Assembly: GCA_029255685.2 (NCBI GenBank)
Contig: CM055319.2
Location: 29,049,568 to 29,113,567, forward strand
Direction: 5' to 3'
Source of the DNA: Silene conica
Taxonomy: Eukaryota > Streptophyta > Magnoliopsida > Caryophyllales > Caryophyllaceae
Length of the DNA stretch: 64,000 nucleotides
Both the position numbers and the translations under genes were made by a program. This document shows, piece after piece, positions 35,101-46,300 of this stretch (position 1 is the first letter of the stretch; the number at the start of each line of letters is the position of its first letter). The notes under the pieces were generated by a model that did not search any database, was not told where the DNA came from, and saw only the letters and a list, made by a program, of their open reading frames with translations.

Positions 35101-35511
35101 TAGCTTGATCTTTTTTCAACCATGATTGAATCTATGCTTGACTAAAAACACGATCTTTGCTCTATAAATAAATGTACACTTTAACACACGATTACACGTA
35201 TATGTATATAAAATATATTTACTTAGACTTGCCATTATTAAAACATACACATATTCTTGTTTCAGACCAACACTTTTGGTCTGAAGCTTCAGACCAAACA
35301 TATGTTACCATTTTATAGTTAAATGTAACCACAATAGTGTGGTCAATGTTACAGTATTTGATAACTGGTTTGTCAATAATGGTCACATTTTGCTGTAAAA
35401 TGGTAACATATAGTCCGTCTGAAACTTCAGACCAAAAGTGTTTGTCTGAAACAAGACCAACCGTAAAACATAAAACAATATATTAAATATATAATAATAT
35501 ATTACTCAACA
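35101..35511 (-). mobile_element. putative Sirevirus 3' LTR remnant
   Basis: On the minus strand the purine tract AAAAAGGGGGAATT (near 35512-35525) is followed by TGTTGAGTAATATATT, a plausible LTR start at 35511. A TATA-like box TATTTATAGAG lies at about 35159-35170. A MITE interrupts it. No partner LTR is in the window, so this is inferred from position downstream of the Copia pol and envelope-like region. Confidence 0.4.
35251..35464. mobile_element. MITE with long terminal inverted repeats, about 200 bp
   Basis: TCTTGTTTCAGACCAACACT at the left is mirrored by AGTGTTTGTCTGAAACAAGA at the right. The inverted repeats run about 60 bp, to TGTTACCATTTTA, with a short central region. No coding capacity. 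I see no clear target duplication, so the superfamily is open. Confidence 0.7.
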
Positions 35512-36189
35512 AATTCCCCCTTTTTAAGGATGGCAAGTCTTATCTAGAATCGTGTCTAAGTGTAACATTCCCTCTCCACATAATATTGGTCATTCATAAT
35601 ATAGATCAACTTAGGGTTTCTATTTTTATATTAAACCAAATACTTAAAGAATTATAGGAGACAATACGTTACGACAAGGAGCAATCTTCGGCAGATTCGT
35701 ATCTAGGTCGCATTCGTTTCCCCCTCTTGACATTATTGAAAAGACAGAAACAAAGACATAAAACGACTAGAATAATACATTACGAAACAAAACCTAAGCA
35801 TGCAATTTTAAACTAAACACACAAACACGATTAATATCATACACATAAGAGATACAACACACAACCAAGTGTATATAGCCTAATGGGCCGAATGGTTTAA
35901 CAGTCAAAACAAAGATAGAATGCCAATGGGCTGAATCAAAAGTAAAGTAGGAAGTGGGCTAAAAGATTGTCCAAAAGTCAAGGATAAAGAAAGAAGTAGG
36001 CAATTGGACCACAACACACGGCCAAGTCAAAATAAGGCTAAAGTTTTTAGAAGAATAAAAGAAGGGAAAGGGCAATTGGGCCAGGGAGACGGTATCCACC
36101 AAGAGAGCCCAAAACACATTCCGTCATCTTCACCAAAAAGATTCCTGCACAGAAAACGAAACAGCGCAACAAGTAACCAAGGTTTATTC
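35512..36189 (-). other. Sirevirus 3' non-coding region
   Basis: No gene seen. Lies between the envelope-like region and the putative 3' LTR, with a polypurine tract at its left edge; long untranslated stretches here are usual in Sireviruses. Confidence 0.4.
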
Positions 36190-36820
36190 TAGATGATGGA
36201 TGATATGCTGGTTAACGAACTCGGCCTAGTCCGATAGTCCAAGGTAGGTAATCGGTCCAAACAACTCCCGATATTCCTTGCTTGAGCATCCACCGCACGT
36301 TCGAAATTAAGAACCTTAAGAGACAAGCCTTTGACCGCGGCTAAGCACTGACCACCATCCTCACGAAACATCCGATTTTAACGGACAAGAGCTCCACCTT
36401 GAGTCGCGAGGAATTGGTGACGATCACTAACCACAAGTACTTCTTCGTTGACCTCTTTAAGGTCACGACAAATTTTCTCAAGACGCCCATCAACCTTTTG
36501 CATCCAATTACGCAACTCCGCATCAAAGCTTGACCCTCGGCCATTCTCGGCCTTAATACTGCTCATCCCAGAAATTAAAGAAAACAAATTATCAATTTTG
36601 CCTTCTAAGCCATCCATATTCGCACTCGACTTTCCATCACCACCACTTTTACGACCGAATTGTAAGTCGCGTCCATTACTTAGAATTCCTATTAATTTCA
36701 TTAATTTCATTCATTCGATCTCGGGGCACAACTCCGTAGCTACCAACGTCTACCACCCCGGCATGAAATAGTAACTCAGAGACCCACATCCCATAGGGGA
36801 TATGCAAAGTAGTGCAAAAC
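36190..36820 (-). pseudogene. Sirevirus envelope-like region, C-terminal part (coiled coil)
   Basis: Encodes GLEGKIDNLFSLISGMSS and WMQKVDGRLEKICRDLKEVN, a hydrophilic heptad-like stretch. Sireviruses often carry an envelope-like gene with coiled coils downstream of pol, and this lies downstream of the Copia pol at 60991-63488 on the same strand once later insertions are discounted. Function in the family is unknown. Fossil with several breaks and two insertions; the assignment is by position and composition. Confidence 0.45.
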
Positions 36821-38978
36821 TGTAACACCCCCATTTATTTAAGAGCCTTTTCCAGACATTCTCAAATAAATAAGACTGTTACCATCTCGGAATGACCGAG
36901 GTAGTGAATAACAAAGTAAAACCACCAAAATACTTAATATGAAATTGCTAAAAAAAATTTTAAAATAGAATATTACAAAAGTTACGCAGCAGAACAAAAG
37001 TACAACTGATGACTACTCTCTAAGTGATATAATTCTAAATCGGTCCCAAGTCTGCATCTCACATTCCCGTCCCAACTCTTAGCTCATCAATCTCTTTCCT
37101 GTAGAATCTACTCCCCATTCCAGATCATCGTAGGTATCACACGAATACACAGGGTCAACCACGAGGTTGAGTAAGAGGATTAATAAAACATAAGTAACAA
37201 AAGAGTACAATACACTTCCAACTTCATACCGTCTCAACAACCACTCCTCATTCACAGGACCCAATACCACACCACTCCATATCACAAGACCCAATTTCAC
37301 CCACTCCATATCACAAGACCCATTATCTGCACACCATATCACAAGACCCATTATCTCCGCTCCATATCACAAGACCCATTATCTCCGCTCCATATCAAAA
37401 GACCCATTATCTCCGCTCCATATAACAAGACCCATCATCACACAACTCCGCGTCTTATAGTATATGCAAGATAATAACATCTCAACAACAACAATAATTA
37501 TAAATAATAACATCATATATCAATCTCATAATAACGAACCATCACATTTCACAACACAGTTATAATTCACAGTCGATTCCCCTACCTCAATTGCAGAATG
37601 ACAACCGAACAGCTGCTAGAAATGTTCCACCTCGAACAACCGAACTCAGTTCCTATAATTATTACTGAATATCAATTTCTACCCATACAATCACATTACT
37701 AAAATTACTTGACCATGTTCATAGTTATATACTCATAACATATTATAATTACATACTTATAAACATGTTCATATACATATCAATTATTATTAACCAATTA
37801 CAACTTACTAATTATAGACTTACTATATATAGCATAAAACCGAACAATCGATTATTACTAATTTGATAGGATACATACTCAACATGTTACTAAACTAAAA
37901 TACTAACCAAAATACTTGCCATTAACATAATTAAAATAATAATAATAATATTAGTTAACATTATTCATACAATCGTAAAAATAATAATAGGACAACCATA
38001 ATTATAATAACACTAATCATTTAATTATCATACTAAAAAAAAAAAAATAATAATAATAGTAATAGTATTATATTTGTAAAAGTAGTGGTAAAATCCTAAA
38101 GGAGAAAAAATGAATTGCCAACAGCCCAACCACAAACACGTAACAGTAACCACAAAGTGAACAGCAAGCCCCTTTATACATTCTCAGCCTACTTTCCAGC
38201 CCCCTTTCGACAACTTTCTGCTGCCTTAACCACCACCACTCCGCGTTCACAAACACCACACTACCACCCATGACGGACTCACGTTCAAAAACAACTCAAA
38301 TAGCAAAAGAAACAACCATAAAAATACTACGAACAGAGCATAAAAATGCATCATTGCCGACATTCATGGTGGTTATGGTGACGGTTACAGTGGCCCGATG
38401 GTTGTTTAGAAAAGACAAACATTTTCTATGTACTCCATAGATTAATAATATGCGAAGAACAAATCTTACAAACCTACACACACGATGAACAACATGATTC
38501 AAAACGAGTGAAAACCAGAGAAAGAGTGGAGGCACGGTGAACATACCTAATTGCTTGCCCAAACGAACCACCTTAGGCCACCCCGAACCACCGTGTGAAC
38601 CCTCCTCCTCAAACTCTGATCTGGCGGCTGTGAATGTGTATGAGTAGCTAGGTCTCGATGGCTAGGTATAGGGTTTTGATTTCCTTTTAGAATTGGCAGG
38701 CTGAAGTCGTGCAGCATGTTGTGTTGATGTGGGTTTATGTTGTCGAGATGGGCTCAAGTTGGTGGCATGCAAAACGAGGCCCAGATCCGTCACTTAAGTA
38801 TAATCTACTACTAAAAGATAAACTCAACCCCTCACCAACAACGTATATAATATAAAACACTTACTCGACAATTTACTTATCGAATATAAACGTTCACACA
38901 CTAACAACATGTCAATATAAATAATAATTTATTGAGATAAAATAACAACATATTAACACCAAAATACGAGGTATTACA
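36821..38978 (-). mobile_element. solo LTR of the chromovirus A family
   Basis: Reads TGTAACACCCCCATTTATTT at the left and CGAGGTATTACA at the right, the reverse complement of chromovirus A's LTR ends. It also holds the 27-bp repeat array (inverted) and an AT-triplet tract. Perfect 5-bp duplication AAAAC at 36816-36820 and 38979-38983. The single LTR with an intact duplication means the rest of the element was lost by recombination between its LTRs. It interrupts the Sirevirus envelope-like region. Confidence 0.93.
37255..37450. repeat. 27-bp tandem repeat array in solo LTR
   Basis: Six or seven units of CATATCACAAGACCCATTAT followed by CTCCGCTC, the inverse of the array at 11366; expanded relative to the chromovirus A LTRs. 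Confidence 0.9.
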
Positions 38979-39895
38979 AAAACCGTTCGTTGGTAAGGTC
39001 ACTCAACACATGCACGGTTTTTGCGAAAAACAGAGACGCAAGATTCACTTTCGAGCCAATTAACCAATTAAAAAGCACAACGACTTCACAACAACTTAGC
39101 TTCTCCCGACCCCCACGACGCGGTAAGATTGAATTCCATAGAAAGTTTACCAAAAACTTGAGTTTAGGACTTAACAAATTAGTTAACAAATGACTTGTCT
39201 CAGTCGCATCAGCATCAAAATAATGTTTAATTTCCAGTTTCTCGTCTTTAGACACAATAGACCACTCCTTACTCGTGTCAAGTTGTAACCCTTCGTCTTT
39301 GAGCTTAAAGACACGACACACATCATCAATAGACAACCCTAACATCACGCCCATTCACGACAGTCCGCAACCCATTCTCGACAACTTTGACAGAGACAAA
39401 GAATTGTACTAATTCTATTCGAAAGATTAGACCCGAAATATTGCTAACATACACCCAATCTTGAAACACCAAGAAATCTTTAAAAAACTGCAAAGACCTA
39501 GACCCATCTATCCACGAAGTCAGATAGAATCAGCCTGCATGTATCGAATTAGGGAGCAATCGTTCGACCAACATACCTTCTTGTTTAGTCATTCTCACCT
39601 TTTCCAACCCGTCTTTCGTAGCATCCCTGGAGACATCACGGAACAGAGGGCGAGGCGTTTGATTATAGTCTGAAAATTCCTTTTCCATTACGGATTTTCC
39701 CTTTTCCAACATTCGTCTCTTGCTAGCTTCAGATTTTGGAATGGTGACGGAAATGGGTTCAGGGGACGGTGGTGGCGAGGGTGTTGTGTTGGGGTGATCG
39801 GAGAACGAGGTTTGTGGCGGTTGGAACGGCGAGCAGAGATGGGTGGCATGGTGGTGTTTTGAGTAGGTGATTTTAGTTGAGCTTGGTTTTCGGGT
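38979..39895 (-). pseudogene. Sirevirus envelope-like region, N-terminal part
   Basis: A Pro/Ser-rich start (PPISARRSNRHKPRSP; TPSPPPSPEPISV) and KRRMLEKGKSVMEKEF are followed by a helical block (LGLSIDDVCRVFKLKDEGLQ, HYFDADATETSHLLTNLL, FNWLIGSKVNLASLFFAK). The block recalls the putative plant transposon protein domain seen in some retroelement accessory ORFs. Cut on the right by the Athila element and on the left by the solo LTR. Fossil; envelope-like identity inferred from its place downstream of Sirevirus pol. Confidence 0.45.
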
Positions 39896-41160
39896 TGACA
39901 CCCGTCGTTGAGGGGTGCCAAAGATAAGATTTATAAAACCTCAGCTTAAATTAGACAGGATAAGTCAAGGGTCGAACCACAAGGAGACAAGGTTAATTAT
40001 GTTTGCGAATTTAAAGGCTATTACAAGTAACCAGAAAAGGGGGGGTTTGATTTAAAGTTTGAACTAACAACTAAAAGAGCAAATTAACAAGAGAATTAAA
40101 ATAAGATAAAAAGGAGATTAGGAACTTTGGTTCCCCATGGTCAAAACAAGTCAATGAAAGGTAAAATAACCAAATAACACAATCCCAAGGAACAAAGAAT
40201 AAACCTTTAGGTCAATATTCTACCCAATCCTTACGGTCTTAGGGTTCCTAGAAAAGCACTAAACTTTCGTTCATATGGCAATCCCAAAGTTGTTGATAAA
40301 CTAATCCTAATAATCTTTCAATCCTAAGGAGTAGTTCACCAACAACAATGGGGGATTAGTAATTCAATCATTAAACTATCAAAATCGAATCTTTACCATG
40401 GTTCCCCTAATTCCTAATCACAAGAATTAGCTACGCATACTTTTAATTATGAAACTAACAATAACAAGAACTAAGAACATTAAAGGAATCAATATAATTA
40501 AAGATGACAATAAAAGGGAAAACATGAATTAAGAAACAACAATAAGATGAACAACAAGATTAAATTAAAGGGAAAGATTAATTGTAGCAAACTTACAACT
40601 TAATTGGAATTCAAGAACAAAGATGAAAACTTGGCATAAAATCCCTTTCTAACTATGGAGTTTTGAATAACATGGAGTGCTTTACTAACATCGATTGCTT
40701 GACCTAATTTTAGAGTTTAGGTCTCCTTAAATAAGTTCTAATTACAATATTAGGTAAGTAAAACGCGAAAATAAAAGACGCGGACACAATTCTGGGTCGG
40801 TCGACCTCTTTTCCGGGTCGGTCGACCGCTTCTGATGACGCTGGGCTTTTCCGTAATCTGGGCTTAGGTCGGTCGACCACTCTGGTGGGTCGGTCGACCG
40901 CTTCTGTAGGTATCAGCTTGAATTTGGCCCAATAACAACATTAGGATGTGCAATCCGGATTCTTGCTCCGCAGTATTACTCAAAACAGCTCCCGGAGGAC
41001 GAATAAAGTTCAGTTTTGCTCACTTCCGCGTATTCCTACATTTAAAACATAGAAATGCCAAAGTAAACCGTTTCGGGAGAAATAGCAACTAAAAGTCACG
41101 AAAATATAAGAAAATACGTGCCAAAAGAGTAAATAAAATGCATAAAATAGGCACGTATCA
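39896..41160 (-). repeat. Athila element 3' LTR
   Basis: Plus strand TGACACCCGTCG to GGCACGTATCA; partner 59217-60482. In element orientation a TATA-like CTTATTTAAG precedes the transcribed part, with two paired 12-mer modules upstream of it. The purine tract GGTTTGGGGAGTT (minus strand) adjoins the right end at 41161. Confidence 0.95.
40795..40899. repeat. two paired 12-mer modules in LTR
   Basis: GGTCGGTCGACC starts at 40795 and 40816, and again at 40867 and 40888: both pairs 21 bp apart, spacers TCTTTTCCG and ACTCTGGTG. Confidence 0.95.
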
Positions 41161-43161
41161 AACTCCCCAAACCAAACCTTGCTTGTCCTCAAGCAAGCAC
41201 TAAGACTCAAAAGAAAGAAAAACTTCTAATGGAACGGATTTCACACTTTTTACAACCAAACACAACACCATGCCTAACCAATTTAATGCAACCTTCAAAT
41301 ATAATCAAGCATAATGTCAAGAACAAAACAAATTGAACATGTTGGAATAATATGCTAAACTTTCAACCTTGCAAGACTCATTCTAATTGGACTCTCGCGG
41401 TATGCTCGAGACACTCATGAAAGCAAAGGGTCAAATATATACGTGGAACATAAGAAGATAAATAAAAGTAGAGACTCTCACCTATCTGCGACCCGTATGA
41501 ACATGCCTGCAATCTAACATGAATAAAATCTCTACAACCGTACATACGCATTCCCACACTAGATAACCATGACACATGCCGAGGCAAATTTTTTTTTTTT
41601 TGTGAGGCTAAAGGTAAGAAGGGGTTAAAATGAGTTATGGGAAGAGGGGTTAAACCGAGCTAACAACCATCTATCCATACTATAAGATCACTTTTATTAC
41701 TTATCAAGATATGCCAATGCTCAAAATTTGGGAGCACAAATCACAACTTTTCCAATTTTTCTCCTTCTTTTTTTTCTTTCTCTCTTCTCTTTTTTTTTCA
41801 AAAACGCAACCTGCTCAATGGTCATGGTCGACCGACCTGTAACTTAGGTCGACCGACCACCCTTGAAAACAGGGCAGACTCGTTTTTCTGTTTTTTTTTA
41901 TTATTATTATTTTTTTTTTTTCGATTTGATTCCTTATTTTTTTCATATCTTCTTTTCTTTTCTTTTCTTTTTCTCCTTTCCACCGTTCTCACAAAATCAA
42001 GATATATCAATGAAGCAAAAACCAAAGGATGGCCAAAACAGTCCCATCACTATATTACTAGCTCGGCTAGGGTAGGCAATTTTTTAGGATGTAGCAAATG
42101 GGATAAAAGATTCAATTTGGCTATGTGAGGATTATGGGTAAAAATGAGAAAAAGGGACCTCTACCACATGTGTCAACAAACCACAAACCCGAATGCATAT
42201 AGGTATTAAGTAGACAAAATTCATGCTTATGCATATTGATATGACATGCCTCAAGAGGAGAAACTACTCACAAACCTACATGAAATCGGTCATGAATGTC
42301 ACCGATTTATTAAGCTCTAATCCTTAGAATATGTAGTAGCTTGCCAAGAAGAGAGTCAAGTCTAATAATTTAGCATGAAATCAACAGAAACTCGTAGATA
42401 ATGCAAAAGACTAGCTTGAAAAATTTTTGAAAAATGTAAGGCAAGGCAATAAGTGATATGTGAGGCATAAATCGTATTCGTCCGTTCCGACTCGACCTAT
42501 AAACTAAAAACATGTGACAGAAAAGAATGCGCGACAGAGAAGAACGCGCGACAGAAAAAGGATGAAAAAAAGAAAAATACCTAAAGGAATGAAAAACAAA
42601 AGACACCTAAACAATTGCAGACTCACAAAGGAGTATGCAAACACACTCCCCAAACCAAAACGCACAATGCCCCCATTGTGCTCATCAGCATACAACCACA
42701 ACATAGGGATGGGGGTAGGCAGAAAAGAAACAAACAAAGAAAGGAAAAGGAAAAAGACTAGAAACTACAAAAAGAGTCTAATGAGGAAGGAGGGAAAAAC
42801 TGGAAACCTAAGGGAAAAACTGGAAATCTAGAGGGAAAAACTGGAAATCTAAAGGGAAATAAAAGAAAAAACTACTTACAAGACGGGGGGACCTCCCCAA
42901 ACCGAACCCCAAAGAGGGTAAGGTTAAGCACGTCCCTAGCCCTCTGAGTCGAACTCCTCTTCGGAGTTCGACTTCTTCTGCCTCCTCCTCTTCCTCATCA
43001 TCAGACCCTATGCCTGTTCCCGAGACAGAGCCTGAAGCTCCACCGTGGTCACGACTGCCTGCGAGAGGTGTGTACCATGAGGGGTGAGTCCAAGGGCCGG
43101 TGGGGAGCCTACCCTGAGTAACATACTCCGAGTAACCCGGATACTGGTAGAGACTGTCGTT
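41161..43161 (-). other. Athila 3' non-coding region
   Basis: No supported gene. Contains the polypurine tract at its left edge, pyrimidine-rich runs (41760-41990) and one paired 12-mer module (41826). Long non-coding DNA between the last ORF and the 3' LTR is usual in Athila elements. Confidence 0.6.
41826..41858. repeat. paired 12-mer module (21-bp register)
   Basis: GGTCGACCGACC at 41826 and 41847, spacer TGTAACTTA. Orientation inverted relative to most others. Confidence 0.95.
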
Positions 43162-44367
43162 CTACTGTTTTCGGTTGAACCGCCTGCAAAGGTCCGCTAC
43201 CATGTGTGGTAGAGATCTGTCATCAACAAAAGGAGGAACAGAAACATTAGGAGCAGTAGTAAAATCAGTTGGGTACCCCGTCCCAGATGCATCATAGTGG
43301 GCACCGGGAGCAGGGACCCTATGGCCTCTAAAGGTACCTCCTCTAAGTGGGAGGCGGTAAGATGGGAGGAGTGGTCTAGGCCCCCCCTGAAAATTATCAA
43401 GGGGCAACATGGGGGGAGCCATAGTGATGGGGATGCGATCACTGAGGTAGGTGTCTACCTTCCAATAATCCTTCCTGTTCACCCAATGCACGGACTTGAC
43501 ATAGGCCATGTCCATGTACCGGGAGAGAGTGTCAACCGCATCCTCATAACGAGGGAATTGAGGAACAAGAGAGCGGGCTAATCGAGTGACTAGCCCACCA
43601 CAAACAATAGTAGTTAAGGAAGTTCCCTCGCCCACCGAAATAAAGTGAGAGGCAACCAAATACGCAGTGTTATAAAACTGCTGACCCGTACGTCTGACAT
43701 TAAGATAGCCAGACAAATAGGAGAGCTCAATGTTGTTAACATTCTGAGACTCTTTACGGCCAAAAACAGTGTTGGCCAAAAGACGCAAATAATAACGGGG
43801 GGCGGGTAGGTGAATGGTACTGTTTTTCTTCTCCCTATCGCTGGAATCAGAAAGACAGGACCACATATCATTATATGACCCAGTGGGGTCATATGTAAGA
43901 CCCGTAGAAGATAAACCGAGAAATTGAGCAAATTCATTCAAAGTTAAAGAAAATGTTTCATTTAACAAACGAAAAGAAATGCACTTGTTATCATAGCCGG
44001 GGTTATAAGCTTGAAAATCAAAAATAAAGGAAGAAAAGAACTCAAGAGTGAGAAGGGAAAAGGTAAACTCATCCATAGTGACAAGTCCTGAGAAACCCGT
44101 CCCATTGAGCAAAGCTACCACATCATCATGGCACCCTAAAGCTTGCAATGTCGGAACACAAAGGAACCGGGTGGCCACCACTAAGCAAAAGGTGGAAAGA
44201 TGGAGGAAACGGGCTTTTTGAGCCGGGGAGTTGAAGATGATTTGCGGATAGTTTGGTAGACTATCCGTATCTTGCACCGTCAACCCTCTTGACCTAGGAG
44301 CACGGCCTCGGGAGTTGCTTGCACCGGAAGTGCGGGAGCGCTTTCCGCCTTGTCCACGGCTATACAT
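43162..44367 (-). CDS. Athila-type accessory ORF downstream of integrase (ATHILA ORF-1-like)
   Basis: An open frame of 401 codons starting MYSRGQGGKRSRTSGASNSR: a basic Arg/Gly/Ser-rich head, then a globular region (LSTFCLVVATRFLCVPTLQA, FTFSLLTLEFFSSFIFDFQA, FRLLNETFSLTLNEFAQFLG, LANTVFGRKESQNVNNIELS) and a Pro-rich tail. It resembles the ATHILA ORF-1 family, encoded downstream of pol in Athila elements and sometimes called envelope-like. I see no convincing signal peptide or transmembrane anchor; hydrophobic stretches near residues 55-75 and 100-115 look buried. Looks whole. The function of this family is not known. Confidence 0.75.
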   Translation of the reverse strand: MYSRGQGGKRSRTSGASNSRGRAPRSRGLTVQDTDSLPNYPQIIFNSPAQKARFLHLSTFCLVVATRFLCVPTLQALGCHDDVVALLNGTGFSGLVTMDEFTFSLLTLEFFSSFIFDFQAYNPGYDNKCISFRLLNETFSLTLNEFAQFLGLSSTGLTYDPTGSYNDMWSCLSDSSDREKKNSTIHLPAPRYYLRLLANTVFGRKESQNVNNIELSYLSGYLNVRRTGQQFYNTAYLVASHFISVGEGTSLTTIVCGGLVTRLARSLVPQFPRYEDAVDTLSRYMDMAYVKSVHWVNRKDYWKVDTYLSDRIPITMAPPMLPLDNFQGGPRPLLPSYRLPLRGGTFRGHRVPAPGAHYDASGTGYPTDFTTAPNVSVPPFVDDRSLPHMVADLCRRFNRKQ

Positions 44368-44475
44368 TATAAATATGAAAAGTTCAATAAAATATAAGTC
44401 TTGTGCAAAAATTAAAACATTTTCTTAGCAAAATTAGGAACAAAAATGCAAATCAGAAACTTCTGTAACAAATTG

Positions 44476-44723
44476 GGTCGGCCGACTTCATAGAGAGGTC
44501 GGTCGACCACTTTTTTCAAAAAATCCAGAGTTCCTGTAACAACACAGGTCGGCCGACCGCAATCCGAGGTCGGTCGACCAACTACCAGCAAAATCAGAAC
44601 CTGTAAACAAATCACTGTGGTCGGTCGACCTCAAAACTAAGTCGACCGACCGACCAAACAGAAATACGAAAATCAGGAAAATCACAGTTTGGTCGGCCGA
44701 CCTCCGTTTTGGGTCGGTCGACC
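44476..44723. repeat. four paired 12-mer modules in a row
   Basis: Pairs start at 44476/44497, 44547/44568, 44619/44640 and 44691/44712, each 21 bp apart. The modules themselves recur every 71-72 bp. Spacers TTCATAGAG-like, GCAATCCGA, TCAAAACTA and TCCGTTTTG are unrelated. Confidence 0.93.
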
Positions 44724-45200
44724 GTGAACAGTGTCAGAATCAAAAACGCGGGTCTGAAATCGTGCAGAAATTGGCAAAGAAATTGAAAGAAAGAATTATA
44801 CTAACCCTAACAGCACAAAATCACCCACAAATTACAGATCTGAGACTATAAAACCTAAAGGAAGAAGAAAACTTAAAAGGAAACACACAAACAAGCATGA
44901 AAACGAGATTAAGAGCCAAAATAAACTGAAAAAAACAAACTAATACTACCTAGAACAGAATTAAGATGCTAGGAAACGAAAAAGAGGAGAAAAAAACTAA
45001 GAAAAACATACCTTGGATGGAGAAAATTGAAAGAAAGCAAGGAAAAAGAGTGAAGGATGAAGAAGGTGGGTGGTTAGGGTTTTTAAGAGAGATAGAGGGG
45101 TTCAGAAAGTGTGAGCAATTGTGAGCAATAATTGTGTTTTCAAAACACACAAAGACCAAGTCTCTAACTCGAAAAAAAAAAACGGATAAAAAAAACTGGC

Positions 45201-45332
45201 GGTCGGTCGACCGAAAATCTGGGTCGGTCGACCTCCGTCGTGCACCTGCTCTGTCAGATTTTACTTAATGCTGTCAGAATGAAATTAAAGCTGTCAGAAG
45301 GTCGGTCGACCTAGTAGTTGGGTCGGTCGACC
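45201..45332. repeat. two paired 12-mer modules
   Basis: GGTCGGTCGACC at 45201/45222 (spacer GAAAATCTG) and 45300/45321 (spacer TAGTAGTTG). Confidence 0.95.
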
Positions 45333-45496
45333 TCTGCCCTGACGATTTCTCTTATTTTCCTGCAGAAACTCAAAATCTCATCAAGGATTAAAACGGGAAG
45401 TAAAAAAACGTAAAATTAAGCTAGAACACGGGTTGCCTCCCGTGTAGCGCTGGTTTAAGAGGTCCCGCACGACCTTTTTACCTATCAAGAAGCATC

Positions 45497-46300
45497 CTAA
45501 AAAGGGTCAAAGTAAGAAACTTCAACCTTACCGATGAAATCGTTCTCTCCGCGGAAGTGCTTCACATACTGGCCGTTGACTTTGAATCTCTCACCGGATG
45601 AGGTTTCTAATTCTGTTGACCCAAATTTTGAGACAGCTGTGATGGTGTAGGGTCCGCTCCACCTGGATTTCAGCTTACCAGGAAAAAGACGAATACGAGC
45701 ATTAAAAAGCAACACCCTATCACCTACCTGAAAATCACGCCTAATGATTCTCTTGTCATGCCAGCGCTTTGTTTTCTCTTTGTAAATCCTGGTATTGTCA
45801 TAGGCTAACAACTTGAATTCTTCTAACTCATTGAGCTGCAACAAACGTTTCTCACGGGAAAGATTAGGGCCTAAATTAAGATCACATATAGCCCACCAAG
45901 ACTTACGTTCTAACTCTACTGGTAGATGACAAGTCTTACCATAAATCAACCGGAATGGTGACATTCCTATTGGGGTTTTGAACGCGGTTCTATAGGCCCA
46001 TAAAACATCATCAAGTTTTAGACTCCAATCTTTCCTAGACTTAGAAACAACTTTGGCTAGGGTCTCCTTGAGTTCCCTATTAGAGATCTCAACTTGACCA
46101 CTAGTCTGAGGGTGATAAGATAAACCCCTACGATGTTGGACACCGAATTTATTTAACAAGTCACCTAAGCGTTTCTCCTTAAAATGCATACCTACATCAC
46201 TTATGACAACCCTAGGGACACCAAAACGAGGAAATATGATTTTTTAAACATCTTAATAACAGCCTTTGCATCACAATGGGGAGTAGCAATGGCTTCTACC
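45497..46300 (-). pseudogene. Athila integrase, catalytic core end and C-terminal part
   Basis: Encodes [20 protein letters not shown], the [20 protein letters not shown] motif around the last catalytic acidic residue, [20 protein letters not shown] and the [18 protein letters not shown]-terminal block. It continues the integrase that starts in 54689-55403, from which it is separated by the gag-only Copia insertion. Fossil. Confidence 0.9.

Larger units (their letters stand above)
44368..45496 (-). other. intergenic region between integrase and accessory ORF, with six 12-mer modules
   Basis: No gene. AT-rich sequence studded with paired GGTCGGTCGACC modules at 44476, 44547, 44619, 44691, 45201 and 45300. 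In element orientation it is the stretch that would hold a promoter or splice acceptor for the accessory ORF. Confidence 0.8.

Noticed and set aside
41822-42075. Lys/Phe-rich open frames on both strands
   Set aside because: Products of a pyrimidine-rich low-complexity tract in the Athila 3' non-coding region.
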